Positions 37,772-46,517 are shown, counted from the first letter of the stretch. The stretch: 49,851 nt of DNA from Candidatus Hydrogenedentota bacterium (GCA_012730105.1 JAAYBJ010000287.1:1-49851); one strand, 5' to 3'. A program made the numbers and translations. The notes: generated by a model from the sequence alone, not told the origin.

Positions 37772-38713
37772 TCAGGGTAATACCAGGGGACGCACCGGGC
37801 TGATACCCCCATCCGTGAGGTTGATCTCAAAAAAACGCGCCCGTTCCCGGGCCTTTTTGTTCGGCTGGTGCAGGGACAATACCAGAGTTCCATCGAAGGT
37901 ATTAAATAGCATGCCATGTCCCCCGTCATTTTCGTAAATCGTGGTCGGTGACACTTCCCAAGGACCGGTAATTTCCCCGGAGGCGCTGCATGCGGTTCCG
38001 GTCATATAGCGGCGCCCTCCCCCGAAAGAAGACCATAACATCAGCAGGCTGCCGTCCCGATTGCGATGAAGCCAGGGGCCATCGGTGACGAGCCCTTTCC
38101 GATTATCAAATGCAGCCCCGTTTACCCAGGAAGCCCGGGAAGCGTGAAACAGGGTTACCGGCGTTCCTTCCGTGTGGGACAGATCTTCAGACAGGCGTAC
38201 CGCGCAAATCGCACCGTCATTGATTTGCACCCATTCATGACAAAACACCATCCAGGGCTTCTCTTCTTTGTCAGTGAACAACGTGCCATCCAGAGCGGAC
38301 CAGTCCGCAGGGGTTACGGGACCTTTAGAATGGGGCAAAAACGGCCCTTCCGGCTTATCAGAGACCAGAATAGCGGTACCGCGATACCCTCCGCTTTCCG
38401 GCGAAAAGGTGGCAAACATATAATACCGCCCTTTGTAGGCATGTACTTCCGGCGCCCAGAAATCACGTTGCCCCCAGTAATCTTTGTCCGGACGAAACAC
38501 AGGGAAAGGTCCCTCCCACTGTTTTAAGTCCTTGCTCTTATACGCGTCGAAACCCTTTTCGCCCAAGGGACGACCGGTGCCGTACAGGTAGTAAAGGCCC
38601 GCCTCCTTGACCGGCAGGACAAAGGGGTCGCGTATGTGTATTTCATCAAGGGACTTGAAAGGAAGCGACGGGGCCGGCTGTGCCGTAAGCATCGCTATGA
38701 AAAGAAACCACAT
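37772..38713 (-). CDS. Glycoside hydrolase family 43 protein, exported
   Basis: 313 residues. A short signal (MWFLFIAMLTAQPAPS) precedes a five-bladed beta-propeller of GH43 type. The catalytic base is D29 (HIRDPFVLP), the blade motif FWAPEVHAYKGRYYMFATF is diagnostic, the pKa-modulating Asp is in SALDGTLF and the general acid Glu is in VFCHEWVQ. GH43 enzymes are arabinofuranosidases, xylosidases or arabinanases; the exact one is unclear. It pairs naturally with the GH127 gene and xylulokinase in this window. AAGGAG lies nine bases before the ATG. The next gene downstream on the strand is the DUF4832 protein. Confidence 0.87.
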   Translation of the reverse strand: MWFLFIAMLTAQPAPSLPFKSLDEIHIRDPFVLPVKEAGLYYLYGTGRPLGEKGFDAYKSKDLKQWEGPFPVFRPDKDYWGQRDFWAPEVHAYKGRYYMFATFSPESGGYRGTAILVSDKPEGPFLPHSKGPVTPADWSALDGTLFTDKEEKPWMVFCHEWVQINDGAICAVRLSEDLSHTEGTPVTLFHASRASWVNGAAFDNRKGLVTDGPWLHRNRDGSLLMLWSSFGGGRRYMTGTACSASGEITGPWEVSPTTIYENDGGHGMLFNTFDGTLVLSLHQPNKKARERARFFEINLTDGGISPVRPLVLP

Positions 38714-38772
38714 CGTCGGTACTCCTTAAGGGTTTATCTGAAAGACCCGTCTTTATGCTCCCGGGTTTTGTA

Positions 38773-39879
38773 TTATTCTGGAAAGGGATGTACTACGGTT
38801 GCACTTTCCAACGCCTCCGGGAGTTCGCCCGGTTGCACAAGGTCAAGAGGCGTCAGTAATCCCGTCCTGTTGATCTCTCCCCGCAGAAACTTCCCCGCGA
38901 GATAAACCGGCAGACAGGCTGTTGCCACGGCGCCGTCCCGAAACAGTATCTGGCGGCTTTCCGTCTTATCTTGGTCGGAAACCGTCACCATGAGCAGACT
39001 TTCCGGCCCGACACCTGAAGCGATGGCCTTTTCCGTATCGCTTGCGTTGATACGACGCATGACGGCCTCGACAAGACGATACACCCAAGGCCTGCGCTGG
39101 GGTTGCAGCGCGCGGATGATATCCAGAAGCCATAAAGGCAGATCACCCATATAAAACCAGGTATGGTGATCCTGAATCTGGAAATACCGGGGAAGTGTCA
39201 ACGCATCGATAGTGGGCAACTCCATAAGCCTTTGGGAACCAAAAGGCGCGGGCAGTTCCACGGTCTTCATGGATTTGCCTAATCTGACGGGCGTCAGTTC
39301 GCCTGCATGCATTGTCGATGGGCTTTCCAATGCCTCGAGAATCCCACTCATCATGGAGGCAAGCCCTGAATCGGCGTAAGCGTGTCGGAACTGCGCCCAA
39401 CAGCACTCTACGCATGTGCCTGACGCAGCCTGCTCCAATAACAACGCGGTGAGTAGCGTCGAGCATCCCGGTATCGCTCCGGCGGCGGTAATTAAAGGCG
39501 CTTCCTTTCTGCAGGCAAGGTCATGCAATACCTTCAGGTTGTGATAATGTCGCTGCTCATTTGCGCAGTCAAGATAAGGGCGGCCACATTCGATCACAGT
39601 CCGGGCAATGGCCGCGCCGTTACGCGCGAATGGGCCCACCGCATTTATGACGAAGGATGCTTCCCTGCATACGTCACCCAGGGCGGCGGCATCGGTCGCG
39701 TCCAAGACACGCGTCTGTAGGCGCTGGGTTAGCAGCGCGTTGTACAGCGCCTCCAATCTCACCGGGTCGCGTCCTGTCGCTATTATTTGGAACGGTGTCT
39801 TTTCCCGAAGCCGTTCCACGATAGCACGCCCGGCAAGGCCGTAAGCGCCCAGTACCAGGACTTTGTGAGCATGTTCCAT
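38773..39879 (-). CDS. Saccharopine dehydrogenase-like NAD(P)-binding protein
   Basis: 368 residues. The N-terminal Rossmann fold reads VLVLGAYGLAGRAIVERL (about 8-25) with FVINAVGPFARNGAAI, the saccharopine dehydrogenase family pattern. A C-terminal domain contains a long insertion. Family members range from lysine-pathway enzymes to trans-acting enoyl reductases and many of unknown role. It follows iolG on the same strand with a 62-base gap, so it may be the last gene of the iol transcript, but no inositol step needs it. I cannot assign a substrate. Confidence 0.75.
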   Translation of the reverse strand: MEHAHKVLVLGAYGLAGRAIVERLREKTPFQIIATGRDPVRLEALYNALLTQRLQTRVLDATDAAALGDVCREASFVINAVGPFARNGAAIARTVIECGRPYLDCANEQRHYHNLKVLHDLACRKEAPLITAAGAIPGCSTLLTALLLEQAASGTCVECCWAQFRHAYADSGLASMMSGILEALESPSTMHAGELTPVRLGKSMKTVELPAPFGSQRLMELPTIDALTLPRYFQIQDHHTWFYMGDLPLWLLDIIRALQPQRRPWVYRLVEAVMRRINASDTEKAIASGVGPESLLMVTVSDQDKTESRQILFRDGAVATACLPVYLAGKFLRGEINRTGLLTPLDLVQPGELPEALESATVVHPFPE

Positions 39880-39941
39880 AACTCTTTACCCGTAACGAAC
39901 AGAAGCGGAAATAATCCAACAAAACGGGAAGCAACAACGCG

Positions 39942-40967
39942 CTATTTTCCCTCGATTTCCTCCAGGCGCACAGGACGGTTCTCTTCATAGGAACGGCGCG
40001 CGGCAATGCCCAGGGCTACTGCGGCACGTCCGTCCACACCCGTAACCGGTATCGGCGCGTCATCCAGCACCGCATCTACAAAGGCCTTCATTTCCACAAG
40101 GAAACTGTCCAGATAGCGGTCCATGAAGAAATTCAGAGGCAGGTCGCGCCGCACACTCGTGGCATCACTGATTACAGTCGTATTCGGGTGATTGTTAGAC
40201 ACCACAGCACCACCCGCGCTACCTAATACCTCTACGCGCTGGTCATATCCATAGACCGCCTTGCGGCTGTTGTCAATCACACCAAGCACGCCGTTTTTGA
40301 ACTTGAGTGTCACCAGCGCGGTATCCAGATCGCCGGCCTCGCCGATGGCGGGATCTACGCGCACCGCGCCTGCCGCGTAGATTTCTTCGACGTCATCGCC
40401 CGTCAGAAAACGGGCCATATCGAAGTCATGGATGGTCATATCCAGAAAAATACCGCCGGAGACTTTGATATATTCTATGGGCGGCGGTCCGGGGTCACGA
40501 CTGATAATGTGGAGCAGGTGGGGTTCCCCCACTTCCCCTTCCAAAATCGCCCGGCGCACCCGGTCGAAATTCGCGTCAAAACGGCGGTTGAATCCGATTT
40601 GTAGTTTGATGCCGGCCCGCTCCACCGCATCCAGCGCCTTGTCAATCTCCCTGAGGGTACGAGCGATGGGCTTTTCACAGAAAATGTGCTTGCCCGCCGC
40701 CGCTGCTTCTTCAATCATAGTTGCGTGCATGTCCGTGGGCGAGCAGATGACCACGGCATCTATGTCCGGGTCATTCATAAGGGCATGATAGTCGGCCTCG
40801 ATTTTACCAATGCCAAGACGTCCACCAACGGATTTCGCTTCCTCCAGGTTCACATCTGAAATGGCCGTCAGTTTTGCCCGCGGGATGCGGTAGGACAGGT
40901 GTTCCCCGTGCACTTTGCCAATACGGCCCACACCAATCAATCCAAGATTCAGTTGCGTATTTTTCAT
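39942..40967 (-). CDS. iolG: myo-Inositol 2-dehydrogenase
   Basis: 341 residues, cytoplasmic Gfo/Idh/MocA oxidoreductase lacking an export signal, unlike the three in the left part of the window. It oxidises myo-inositol to 2-keto-myo-inositol with NAD. The dinucleotide site is LGLIGVGRIGKVHGEHL (about 8-24), the catalytic lysine is in CEKPIARTL, and the IolG-type substrate motif GGIFLDMTIHDFDMARFL is intact. It begins one base after the stop of the upstream iolE-like gene (TGA-A-ATG), with AGGA eight bases ahead of its ATG. Other IdhA/IolG paralogues acting on scyllo-inositol or D-chiro-inositol remain possible. Confidence 0.88.
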   Translation of the reverse strand: MKNTQLNLGLIGVGRIGKVHGEHLSYRIPRAKLTAISDVNLEEAKSVGGRLGIGKIEADYHALMNDPDIDAVVICSPTDMHATMIEEAAAAGKHIFCEKPIARTLREIDKALDAVERAGIKLQIGFNRRFDANFDRVRRAILEGEVGEPHLLHIISRDPGPPPIEYIKVSGGIFLDMTIHDFDMARFLTGDDVEEIYAAGAVRVDPAIGEAGDLDTALVTLKFKNGVLGVIDNSRKAVYGYDQRVEVLGSAGGAVVSNNHPNTTVISDATSVRRDLPLNFFMDRYLDSFLVEMKAFVDAVLDDAPIPVTGVDGRAAVALGIAARRSYEENRPVRLEEIEGK

Positions 40968-40968
40968 T

Positions 40969-41898
40969 TCACAATCCTAGTGTTTTTAAATATTCCCGGT
41001 TTCGCCGTGCGCTTTCCTTGGGTGCGCCCATGCCGGGCAATACATCCTGTTCCACGGTAATAAATCCCTTATATTTACTCTCGCGCAACCACTGGGTGGT
41101 CCAAGCGAAGTCCACACAACCTTTGCCAAGTTCACAGAACACTCCCTGACCCACGGACTGAAAATAGTCCCAACCTTCCGCTGCGGACCGTTCGGCAACT
41201 CCGGGCTCGCAATCCTTGTAGTGCATGTGTGTAATACGGGAGGCGAACCGTTCCAGCCCGGTACGAGTCAGACTACCATCCCGGTCGCCCGCGCCAAAGG
41301 CATAGTGGCCGGTATCAAAAACCAGGCCGAGCAATTCAGTGCTGGTATGTTTCAACAGCGTCTCTATCTCAGCTGGTGTTTCCACATAGCCCGCGCAGTG
41401 GTGATGAAAGCCTACAGGGAGGCCGGTCGCTTCCTGCACCGCACGCGCGACCGCTTCAACGCCCTGGGAGAACACACGCCAGCCGTCATTGTCCAACCCC
41501 ATGGCAGATGTCACCCGGCCGGCATTCGCCGTCCTTTGCGCCACCGTCCCGTTTTCGTCGGCAAGAATGATCATCGGCGCATGGTCTGGTGATGCCGCGC
41601 CGGCCAGCAGGTGCGCCACTTTTACCGCGGCTTCCGCCCCGGACGCGTGAGCCGTAACATTGATAAAACGCACGGGCACAAAGGCGCCAACCATGGTAAC
41701 ACCTCGCTGCTCCAAAATCGTTCGCAGTGCCGCCGGCTCAGTGGGCATGAACCCCCAGTCCCCCAGTTCCGTGCCGGTATACCCCGTCTCGACCAGTTCG
41801 TCCAGCATGCGTTCACAAGTGAGCGGCTGACCGCCCAGTCCCTCGAATTCCAGGCTGCCCCAGGAACAGGGCGCATTAGCGATGCGTATGGTTGTCAT
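40969..41898 (-). CDS. iolE: Inosose dehydratase-like TIM-barrel protein (IolE-like)
   Basis: 309 residues of the xylose-isomerase-like TIM barrel superfamily, probably catalysing dehydration of 2-keto-myo-inositol. IolE-like landmarks are visible: IANAPCSWGSLEF at the start, YTGTELGDWGF, the HHH motif VGFHHHCAGYVETP, metal ligands Asp in LVFDTGHYAFG and His in THMHYKDCE, GKGCVDFAW and the terminal Glu of ITVEQDV. The context (iolA upstream, iolG one base downstream) supports IolE. A sugar phosphate epimerase-like relative without dehydratase activity cannot be excluded by sequence alone. GAGGAAG lies just before the ATG. Confidence 0.82.
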   Translation of the reverse strand: MTTIRIANAPCSWGSLEFEGLGGQPLTCERMLDELVETGYTGTELGDWGFMPTEPAALRTILEQRGVTMVGAFVPVRFINVTAHASGAEAAVKVAHLLAGAASPDHAPMIILADENGTVAQRTANAGRVTSAMGLDNDGWRVFSQGVEAVARAVQEATGLPVGFHHHCAGYVETPAEIETLLKHTSTELLGLVFDTGHYAFGAGDRDGSLTRTGLERFASRITHMHYKDCEPGVAERSAAEGWDYFQSVGQGVFCELGKGCVDFAWTTQWLRESKYKGFITVEQDVLPGMGAPKESARRNREYLKTLGL

Positions 41899-41926
41899 GA
41901 AGATCTTCCTCGGTCTTGTTTATTTT

Positions 41927-42014
41927 ATGGACGTACTGGACCAAATGGACTGAATGGACAGAAATATGGGTTGTCTTCACTGTTCATTGTGTCCATCATG
42001 TCCATACAGTCCAT
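41927..42014. repeat. 9-bp-phased inverted array (element A)
   Basis: Four hexamers ATGGAC, CTGGAC, ATGGAC, ATGGAC start at 41927, 41936, 41945 and 41954, exactly nine bases apart, with variable three-base spacers. After a 22-base centre, four inverted hexamers GTTCAT, GTCCAT, GTCCAT, GTCCAT start at 41982, 41991, 42000 and 42009, again nine apart. The arms can pair as helices of six separated by unpaired threes. It fills most of the space between iolA and the iolE-like gene. It may be an mRNA-stabilising or attenuating hairpin, or a protein-binding array. See also element B. Confidence 0.85.
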
Positions 42015-42032
42015 CCTTAACTGTAGCGCTGC

Positions 42033-43505
42033 TTAGAATTTCCGGCTCCATTCTTTGGGCCAGCGTTCCACGACAATCTTGGTTTCGGTGAAGAACTCCA
42101 CCGCGTGCTCCGCCTGGCCGTGCAAGTCGCCAAAGAAACTGTCCGCCCAGCCGCTAAAGGGGAAAAAGGCCATAGGCGCGGCGACGCCGATATTGACGCC
42201 TATGTTGCCGGCGTGGGTCTCGGTGCGAAACTGCCTTGCGGCGGCGCCGCTGGCTGTAAAAATACAGGCCATATTGCCGAAAGCCCGGTCGTTGACCATG
42301 GCAATGCCTTCTTCCAGCGTATCGACATGCATCAGGCTGAATACAGGACCGAAAATCTCTGTCTTCGCGATTTCACCCTGGGGCGGCACATGGTCCAGCA
42401 GCGTGGGAAACATATAACTGCCCTGTTCGTAACCGGGCACCTTTTGCCCACGTCCATCCACCGAAACCGAGGCGCCTTCAGCCTCGGCAACGCCAATAAG
42501 TTTTTCAATACGCGCTTTGCTCTCCGCGCTTATCACCGCGCCCGTTTCCACGCCTTCCTCCAGGCCATACCCAACCTTGCGAGCCTGTGTGGCTTCGCTG
42601 AAGCGTTTCCGGAAAGGCTCCTTCGCCTCCCCAACAGTAATGCCCACCGACAAGGCCAGGCAGCGCTGTCCCGCGCAGCCGTAGGCGGAATCCGCCAGGA
42701 TGCGCGTGGCGGTCTCCATGTCAGCGTCGGGCATGATCAGAACGGGGTTTTTGGCGCCGCCCTGGCATTGTGCGCGTTTGCCGTTCGCGGCGCTCCGCGC
42801 ATAAATAGCCCGCGCGGCCGGTGTGGAACCCACCATGCTGACAGCGCGCACAACCGGATGATCCAGGATGGCTTCAACCGTATCCCGGGCGCCGTTCACC
42901 AACTGCAGCACCCCGGGTGGCAAACCGAGATGATCAATCAGTTCGAAAACGCGTTGCTGGGTCACGGGGCATTTTTCGCTCGGCTTCACAATCATACAGT
43001 TGCCCGTGGCCAGCGCGTAAGGCAGAAACCAGAAAGGAATCATGCCGGGGAAATTAAAGGGGGCGATCATCGCCGTGACCCCCAGGGGCTGGCGGAACAT
43101 GTGCTCATCAATGCCCCGGGCAATGTCCTCGTTGTTGCGTCCCTGCATCAACATGGGAATGCCGCAGGCCACCTCGACATTCTCGATGGCGCGCCGCAAT
43201 TCCCCCTTGCTTTCATTGAAGGTTTTGCCACACTCTTCCGTGCAGGTCCTCGCCAGAAAGTCCAGATTCTCCTCCAACAACTGCTTGAGTTTAAACAGGT
43301 ACTGAATGCGGTCGGGGGCAGGCACGCGCCGCCATTCCCTGAAGGCCACAGCAGCGGCCTTTGCCGCCGTGTCCACCTCTTGCGCCGAAGACAAAGGTAC
43401 ATCGGCGAAATGCTCCGCTGTACCGGGATTGATAATGGGAAGACATTCCGTTGCCTTCGATTCAGTCCACTGACCATTGACGTAGTTTAGTAATCGTTGG
43501 GTCAT
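42033..43505 (-). CDS. iolA: CoA-acylating methylmalonate/malonate-semialdehyde dehydrogenase
   Basis: 490 residues, cytoplasmic aldehyde dehydrogenase fold converting malonate semialdehyde to acetyl-CoA (or methylmalonate semialdehyde to propionyl-CoA) with NAD. The oxyanion Asn is N151 ([13 protein letters not shown]), the catalytic Cys is C282 ([13 protein letters not shown]) and the CoA-acylating subgroup shows [11 protein letters not shown] in place of the usual ELGGK glutamate, as expected. This is the last iol step. It is flanked on both sides by 9-bp-phased repeats (41927-42014 and 43554-43634), which separate it from the iolE-like and iolD genes. Confidence 0.93.
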   Translation of the reverse strand: MTQRLLNYVNGQWTESKATECLPIINPGTAEHFADVPLSSAQEVDTAAKAAAVAFREWRRVPAPDRIQYLFKLKQLLEENLDFLARTCTEECGKTFNESKGELRRAIENVEVACGIPMLMQGRNNEDIARGIDEHMFRQPLGVTAMIAPFNFPGMIPFWFLPYALATGNCMIVKPSEKCPVTQQRVFELIDHLGLPPGVLQLVNGARDTVEAILDHPVVRAVSMVGSTPAARAIYARSAANGKRAQCQGGAKNPVLIMPDADMETATRILADSAYGCAGQRCLALSVGITVGEAKEPFRKRFSEATQARKVGYGLEEGVETGAVISAESKARIEKLIGVAEAEGASVSVDGRGQKVPGYEQGSYMFPTLLDHVPPQGEIAKTEIFGPVFSLMHVDTLEEGIAMVNDRAFGNMACIFTASGAAARQFRTETHAGNIGVNIGVAAPMAFFPFSGWADSFFGDLHGQAEHAVEFFTETKIVVERWPKEWSRKF

Positions 43506-43553
43506 GCTGCTCTTTCTATTGCGGGGCTGGCCGCGCTGTTGTTGTTTGTTGAC

Positions 43554-43634
43554 GTAGGACGTGCAGGACCGGTAGGACAGGTAGGATACTACGAAACCAC
43601 GCGTAAAACGGTCCTATGCGTCCTACATATCCTA
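43554..43634. repeat. 9-bp-phased inverted array (element B)
   Basis: Units GTAGGAC, GCAGGAC, GTAGGAC, GTAGGAT start at 43554, 43563, 43572 and 43581, each nine bases apart with two-base spacers. After a 23-base centre, GTCCTA, GTCCTA, ATCCTA start at 43611, 43620 and 43629. The arms are inverted, as in element A, but the hexamer is TAGGAC rather than ATGGAC. It lies between iolD and iolA and ends 12 bases before the iolD stop. The shared nine-base phasing with a different core suggests a repeat family rather than coincidence. Confidence 0.85.
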
Positions 43635-43645
43635 CCACCATGAAT

Positions 43646-45514
43646 TTAAAAGAAATACCGTTCTTTGGCGCGCATTTTTTCCCACGCCTTTCGGGCTTCG
43701 CGCACGGATTCCATTTCGCTGACTTCCGCCACGTGCACATCCCACCAGCTGTCGTAGCCGGGCACGCCCACGTACCGGTCATTCTGGATATAAATGACGG
43801 TGGTTTTGTCGATGGATTCCGCCGTTTTTATAGCCTTGGCAAAATCGTCGTAAGTCATACATTCTATGACATGGGCGCCAAGACTCCGCGCGTTGGCGGC
43901 AAGGTCCACCGGCAGTACCACGACATTCTCTCCCGCATCATCCCCGGGCAGCACGTCGTCCTTTGGATAGACATAGCGCGTGGCAAAACCTTCCTGGCCC
44001 AGCGAGCGGCTGAGCCCGCCGATGCTCTTGTAGCCGAAATTATCGAAGATAATAATCGTCAACTTATAGCCTTCCTGAATGGAAGTGACTATTTCAGCGT
44101 TCAGCATCAGGTAGCCGCCGTCGCCCTGCATGATGTACACTTCCCGGTCCGGGGCGGCCATCTTGACGCCCAGCCCGCCGGCGATCTCATAGCCCATACA
44201 ACTGTACCCGTATTCGAGGTGAAAGTTCTTTGGGTGCCGGGAACGCCATAGTTTGTGCAGGTCACCCGGTAGCGAACCTGACGCACATACCATGACGCTC
44301 TCCGGTTTGCTCAGTTCATTTACTGCGCCGATCAGCTCGCCCTGGCTGGTCAACGGGGTATTACGTATCGCGTAGATACGGTCGACCTCGGCCTCCCAGG
44401 CATCGTGCAGTTCGCGTGCCTTGGTTTCGTATGCGGGGTCGGCCTGATAGCCCTGCAGTATTTCCACCAGGTCCTTCAGCACTGTCTGGGCATCGCCGAC
44501 CAACGGCAGGGCACAATGCTTGTGCGCGTCAAATTCCGCCACATTGATGTTGACAAAGCGAATAGCCTCGTTCTGAAACGCTGTTTTGGAAGCCGTGGTA
44601 AAGTCGCTGTACCGGGTGCCGATGCCAATAACCAGGTCGGCGTCGTGCGCGATGCGGTTGGCGGCCAACGTGCCGGTCACGCCGATAGCGCCGAGGTTCA
44701 GCGGGTGGTCGTAGCGCAGGCTGCCCTTGCCGGCCATGGTCTCGCCCACGGGGATGCCTGTCTGGTCCACAAAGGCCTTGAGCGTGTCGCAGGCGCCGCT
44801 GTATATGACACCGCCGCCCGCCACAATCAGGGGACGTTTCGCAGCCTTAATCCATGCCGCCGCCCGCTGTAAGGCAGCCTTGTCCGCGCGGACGCGAGGA
44901 ATGTGCCAGACCCGCTTACGGAAAAATTCCTCGGGATAGTCAAAGGCCTCGGCCTGCACGTCCTGCGGCAGCGCCAGGGTCACCGCGCCCGTATCTGCGG
45001 GACTGGTCAGAACACGCATTGCTTCCGGCAGTGCACAAAGAATCTGGTCCGGCCGGTTGATGCGGTCCCAGTAACGGCTGACCGGCTTGAAACAGTCATT
45101 AACGGAAATGTCCTGGCTCTGGCCAGATTCCAACTGCTGCAGCACGGGGGCCACATTGCGCCGCGCAAAGATGTCCCCCGGCATCAGCAGCACCGGCAGA
45201 TGGTTGATGGTCGCGCCCGCCGCACCGGTCACCATATTCGTAGCCCCTGGACCGATCGACGAAACGCACGCGAAGGTCTGCATGCGGTTCTTCATCTTCG
45301 CGTACCCCGCCGCCGCATGCACCATAGCTTGCTCATTGCGAATCTGATAATAGCGGAAGTCCGGGTTCTGCTGCAGCGCCTGGCCGATACCGGCTACGCA
45401 TCCGTGACCGAAGATACCGAAACAACCGGCAAAAAACTGTTGCTCCTCGCCGTCCCGTTCGACATACTGTTGCTTCAGAAACCCTATCACTGCCTGCGCC
45501 ATCGTCAATCGCAT
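43646..45514 (-). CDS. iolD: 3D-(3,5/4)-trihydroxycyclohexane-1,2-dione hydrolase
   Basis: 622 residues, thiamine diphosphate-dependent enzyme opening the ring of the diketo-inositol to 5-deoxy-glucuronate. The N-terminal ThDP half holds the proton-relay Glu region YYQIRNEQAMVHAAAGYAK; the C-terminal half shows the ThDP/Mg motif QGDGGYLMLNAEI (about 460-472) continuing to IIIFDNFGYKS. The family-specific GCFGIFGHGCVAGIGQAL is at residues 28-45. Length is normal. GGAGGA lies before the ATG at 45514. It should be transcribed from the 125-base space before it, since a terminator ends the lipoprotein gene upstream. Confidence 0.94.
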   Translation of the reverse strand: MRLTMAQAVIGFLKQQYVERDGEEQQFFAGCFGIFGHGCVAGIGQALQQNPDFRYYQIRNEQAMVHAAAGYAKMKNRMQTFACVSSIGPGATNMVTGAAGATINHLPVLLMPGDIFARRNVAPVLQQLESGQSQDISVNDCFKPVSRYWDRINRPDQILCALPEAMRVLTSPADTGAVTLALPQDVQAEAFDYPEEFFRKRVWHIPRVRADKAALQRAAAWIKAAKRPLIVAGGGVIYSGACDTLKAFVDQTGIPVGETMAGKGSLRYDHPLNLGAIGVTGTLAANRIAHDADLVIGIGTRYSDFTTASKTAFQNEAIRFVNINVAEFDAHKHCALPLVGDAQTVLKDLVEILQGYQADPAYETKARELHDAWEAEVDRIYAIRNTPLTSQGELIGAVNELSKPESVMVCASGSLPGDLHKLWRSRHPKNFHLEYGYSCMGYEIAGGLGVKMAAPDREVYIMQGDGGYLMLNAEIVTSIQEGYKLTIIIFDNFGYKSIGGLSRSLGQEGFATRYVYPKDDVLPGDDAGENVVVLPVDLAANARSLGAHVIECMTYDDFAKAIKTAESIDKTTVIYIQNDRYVGVPGYDSWWDVHVAEVSEMESVREARKAWEKMRAKERYFF

Positions 45515-45597
45515 GATCCATCCTCCAGATGCGTTTCCTGAACCTGTGTTATTGGATTGTGGGCGAAGCCCTTATACGCCATTATATCGAAATAAAA

Positions 45598-45637
45598 CTG
45601 GAAAAATATACACGGCAGATGGCTGTTCCAGTCTGCC
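45598..45637 (-). terminator. Intrinsic terminator after the small lipoprotein gene
   Basis: On the minus strand, GGCAGA (45637-45632) can pair with TCTGCC (45619-45614) with an interior mismatch and two further G-C pairs, followed by GTGTATATTTTTCCAG, a T-rich stretch. It starts three bases after the lipoprotein stop. This fits a Rho-independent terminator separating that gene from iolD. Confidence 0.55.
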
Positions 45638-45639
45638 GA

Positions 45640-46194
45640 TCATTCCTGTTCAGGCTCGTTCCAGACCACCATAATATACATAAGGCTACGGCCTGAACTT
45701 ACCTCCCTTAATCCCGCATAATAATTCGTTACGGTATAAAACTTCCGCGGTTTAGATTCACCGTCAAAACGGTCAAAAGAGTGTTTCACCACGCTTACCA
45801 TACCGAAACAGACTGCTTCTTCCGGCTTCCACCAAGGGCATTTCTCCGTCAGGAAGGGGCGTTCCTTTAATAACCAGTCCCTTGCTTTACCTGATTCAAA
45901 AAACTGTCTTCTCATAGGGAAATGGGGTGATTCATCCAAAATCTCCTCGAGTTCTTCGGTCCGCGCATCAAAACACCCAATAAGCAAACTGCCGACAGGC
46001 CAATGTTCCATATATGCATGAACATTACGGGCTGTAGAAGGTAAAGCGCCCGTCGGCAACAAACCTTTCAACGCGGCCCTCGCGTCCCTGCCTTCCTCGT
46101 ATAAGACCATGTTCTTTGATACAGTCTCGCATCCTGTCAAAATAGCTAGCGTCACAACAACAGCCGGAAAGAGTACGGCACAATCTTTATTCAT
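45640..46194 (-). CDS. Small lipoprotein of unknown function
   Basis: 184 residues. A lipoprotein signal is clear (VVVTLAILTGC, acylated Cys at about 22). The rest has helical and mixed segments with several Trp residues (HWPVGSLLIGCFDAR; ARDWLLKERPFLTEKCPWW; KFYTVTNYYAGLREV). I recognise no family. GAGGAG lies before the ATG and an apparent terminator follows the stop, so it is likely a single-gene unit. It interrupts the run of iol genes and shows no link to inositol breakdown. The composition is slightly more AT-rich than the flanking iol genes. Confidence 0.65.
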   Translation of the reverse strand: MNKDCAVLFPAVVVTLAILTGCETVSKNMVLYEEGRDARAALKGLLPTGALPSTARNVHAYMEHWPVGSLLIGCFDARTEELEEILDESPHFPMRRQFFESGKARDWLLKERPFLTEKCPWWKPEEAVCFGMVSVVKHSFDRFDGESKPRKFYTVTNYYAGLREVSSGRSLMYIMVVWNEPEQE

Positions 46195-46348
46195 GGCCGG
46201 TTACTCCTCATTGCACTTGTGTTATCAGGTTTACTGCCTTTTATAGGACGTTCATCGTTCTTATCTGGTTTCGATGAATAACGATAAACCAGCGTTCTCA
46301 CCCTTGAGTCATACTTCCGTTCGCAAGCGTAATTTTCTACAGCCCCCC

Positions 46349-46386
46349 GGACGTCCACAAATCCCACAGCCTCTTCTCAGGTGGGC
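46349..46386. repeat. Segment resembling the 3' end of iolC
   Basis: By hand alignment, 46349-46386 matches 47451-47488 (inside the end of iolC) at about three quarters of 38 positions. Read on the minus strand it gives PT-stop-EEAVGFVDVRG where iolC has PTWDEVMEFVDARG, so the Trp codon would be a TGA. Similarity continues weakly after a two-base shift (GGVIVE against GAIVVT). It may be a decayed copy of a PfkB kinase end, or chance in a GGAC/GTGGAC-rich repeat class. Confidence 0.4.
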
Positions 46387-46487
46387 GGGAAGTCCGTGCA
46401 CAAAGATTCGTCTCGACAATGACACCGCCCGCGCTCAGGATAGTAGACGCCCCAACAGGATAGCAGAACGGGTCAGGTCCATCCCAC

Positions 46488-46517
46488 TGATAGATTTGAG
46501 AATGATAGATTTGAGAA
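46488..46517 (+). repeat. Perfect 15-bp tandem duplication
   Basis: TGATAGATTTGAGAA occurs twice in direct contact (46488-46502 and 46503-46517). No coding frame is affected. It is probably a replication-slippage product in the region before the toxin-antitoxin pair. Confidence 0.85.

Noticed and set aside
42105-43490. A 461-codon forward frame across iolA
   Set aside because: It is the antisense shadow of an intact iolA with all catalytic motifs; its translation is His/Arg-rich and featureless.
42033-43505. Loss of the catalytic Glu in the aldehyde dehydrogenase (CQGGAKN instead of ELGGK)
   Set aside because: CoA-acylating semialdehyde dehydrogenases normally lack this Glu, so it is a subgroup mark, not a defect.
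41927-43634. The phased arrays as a CRISPR array
   Set aside because: Units are six to seven bases with two to three-base spacers and both orientations; no long repeats, unique spacers or cas genes.
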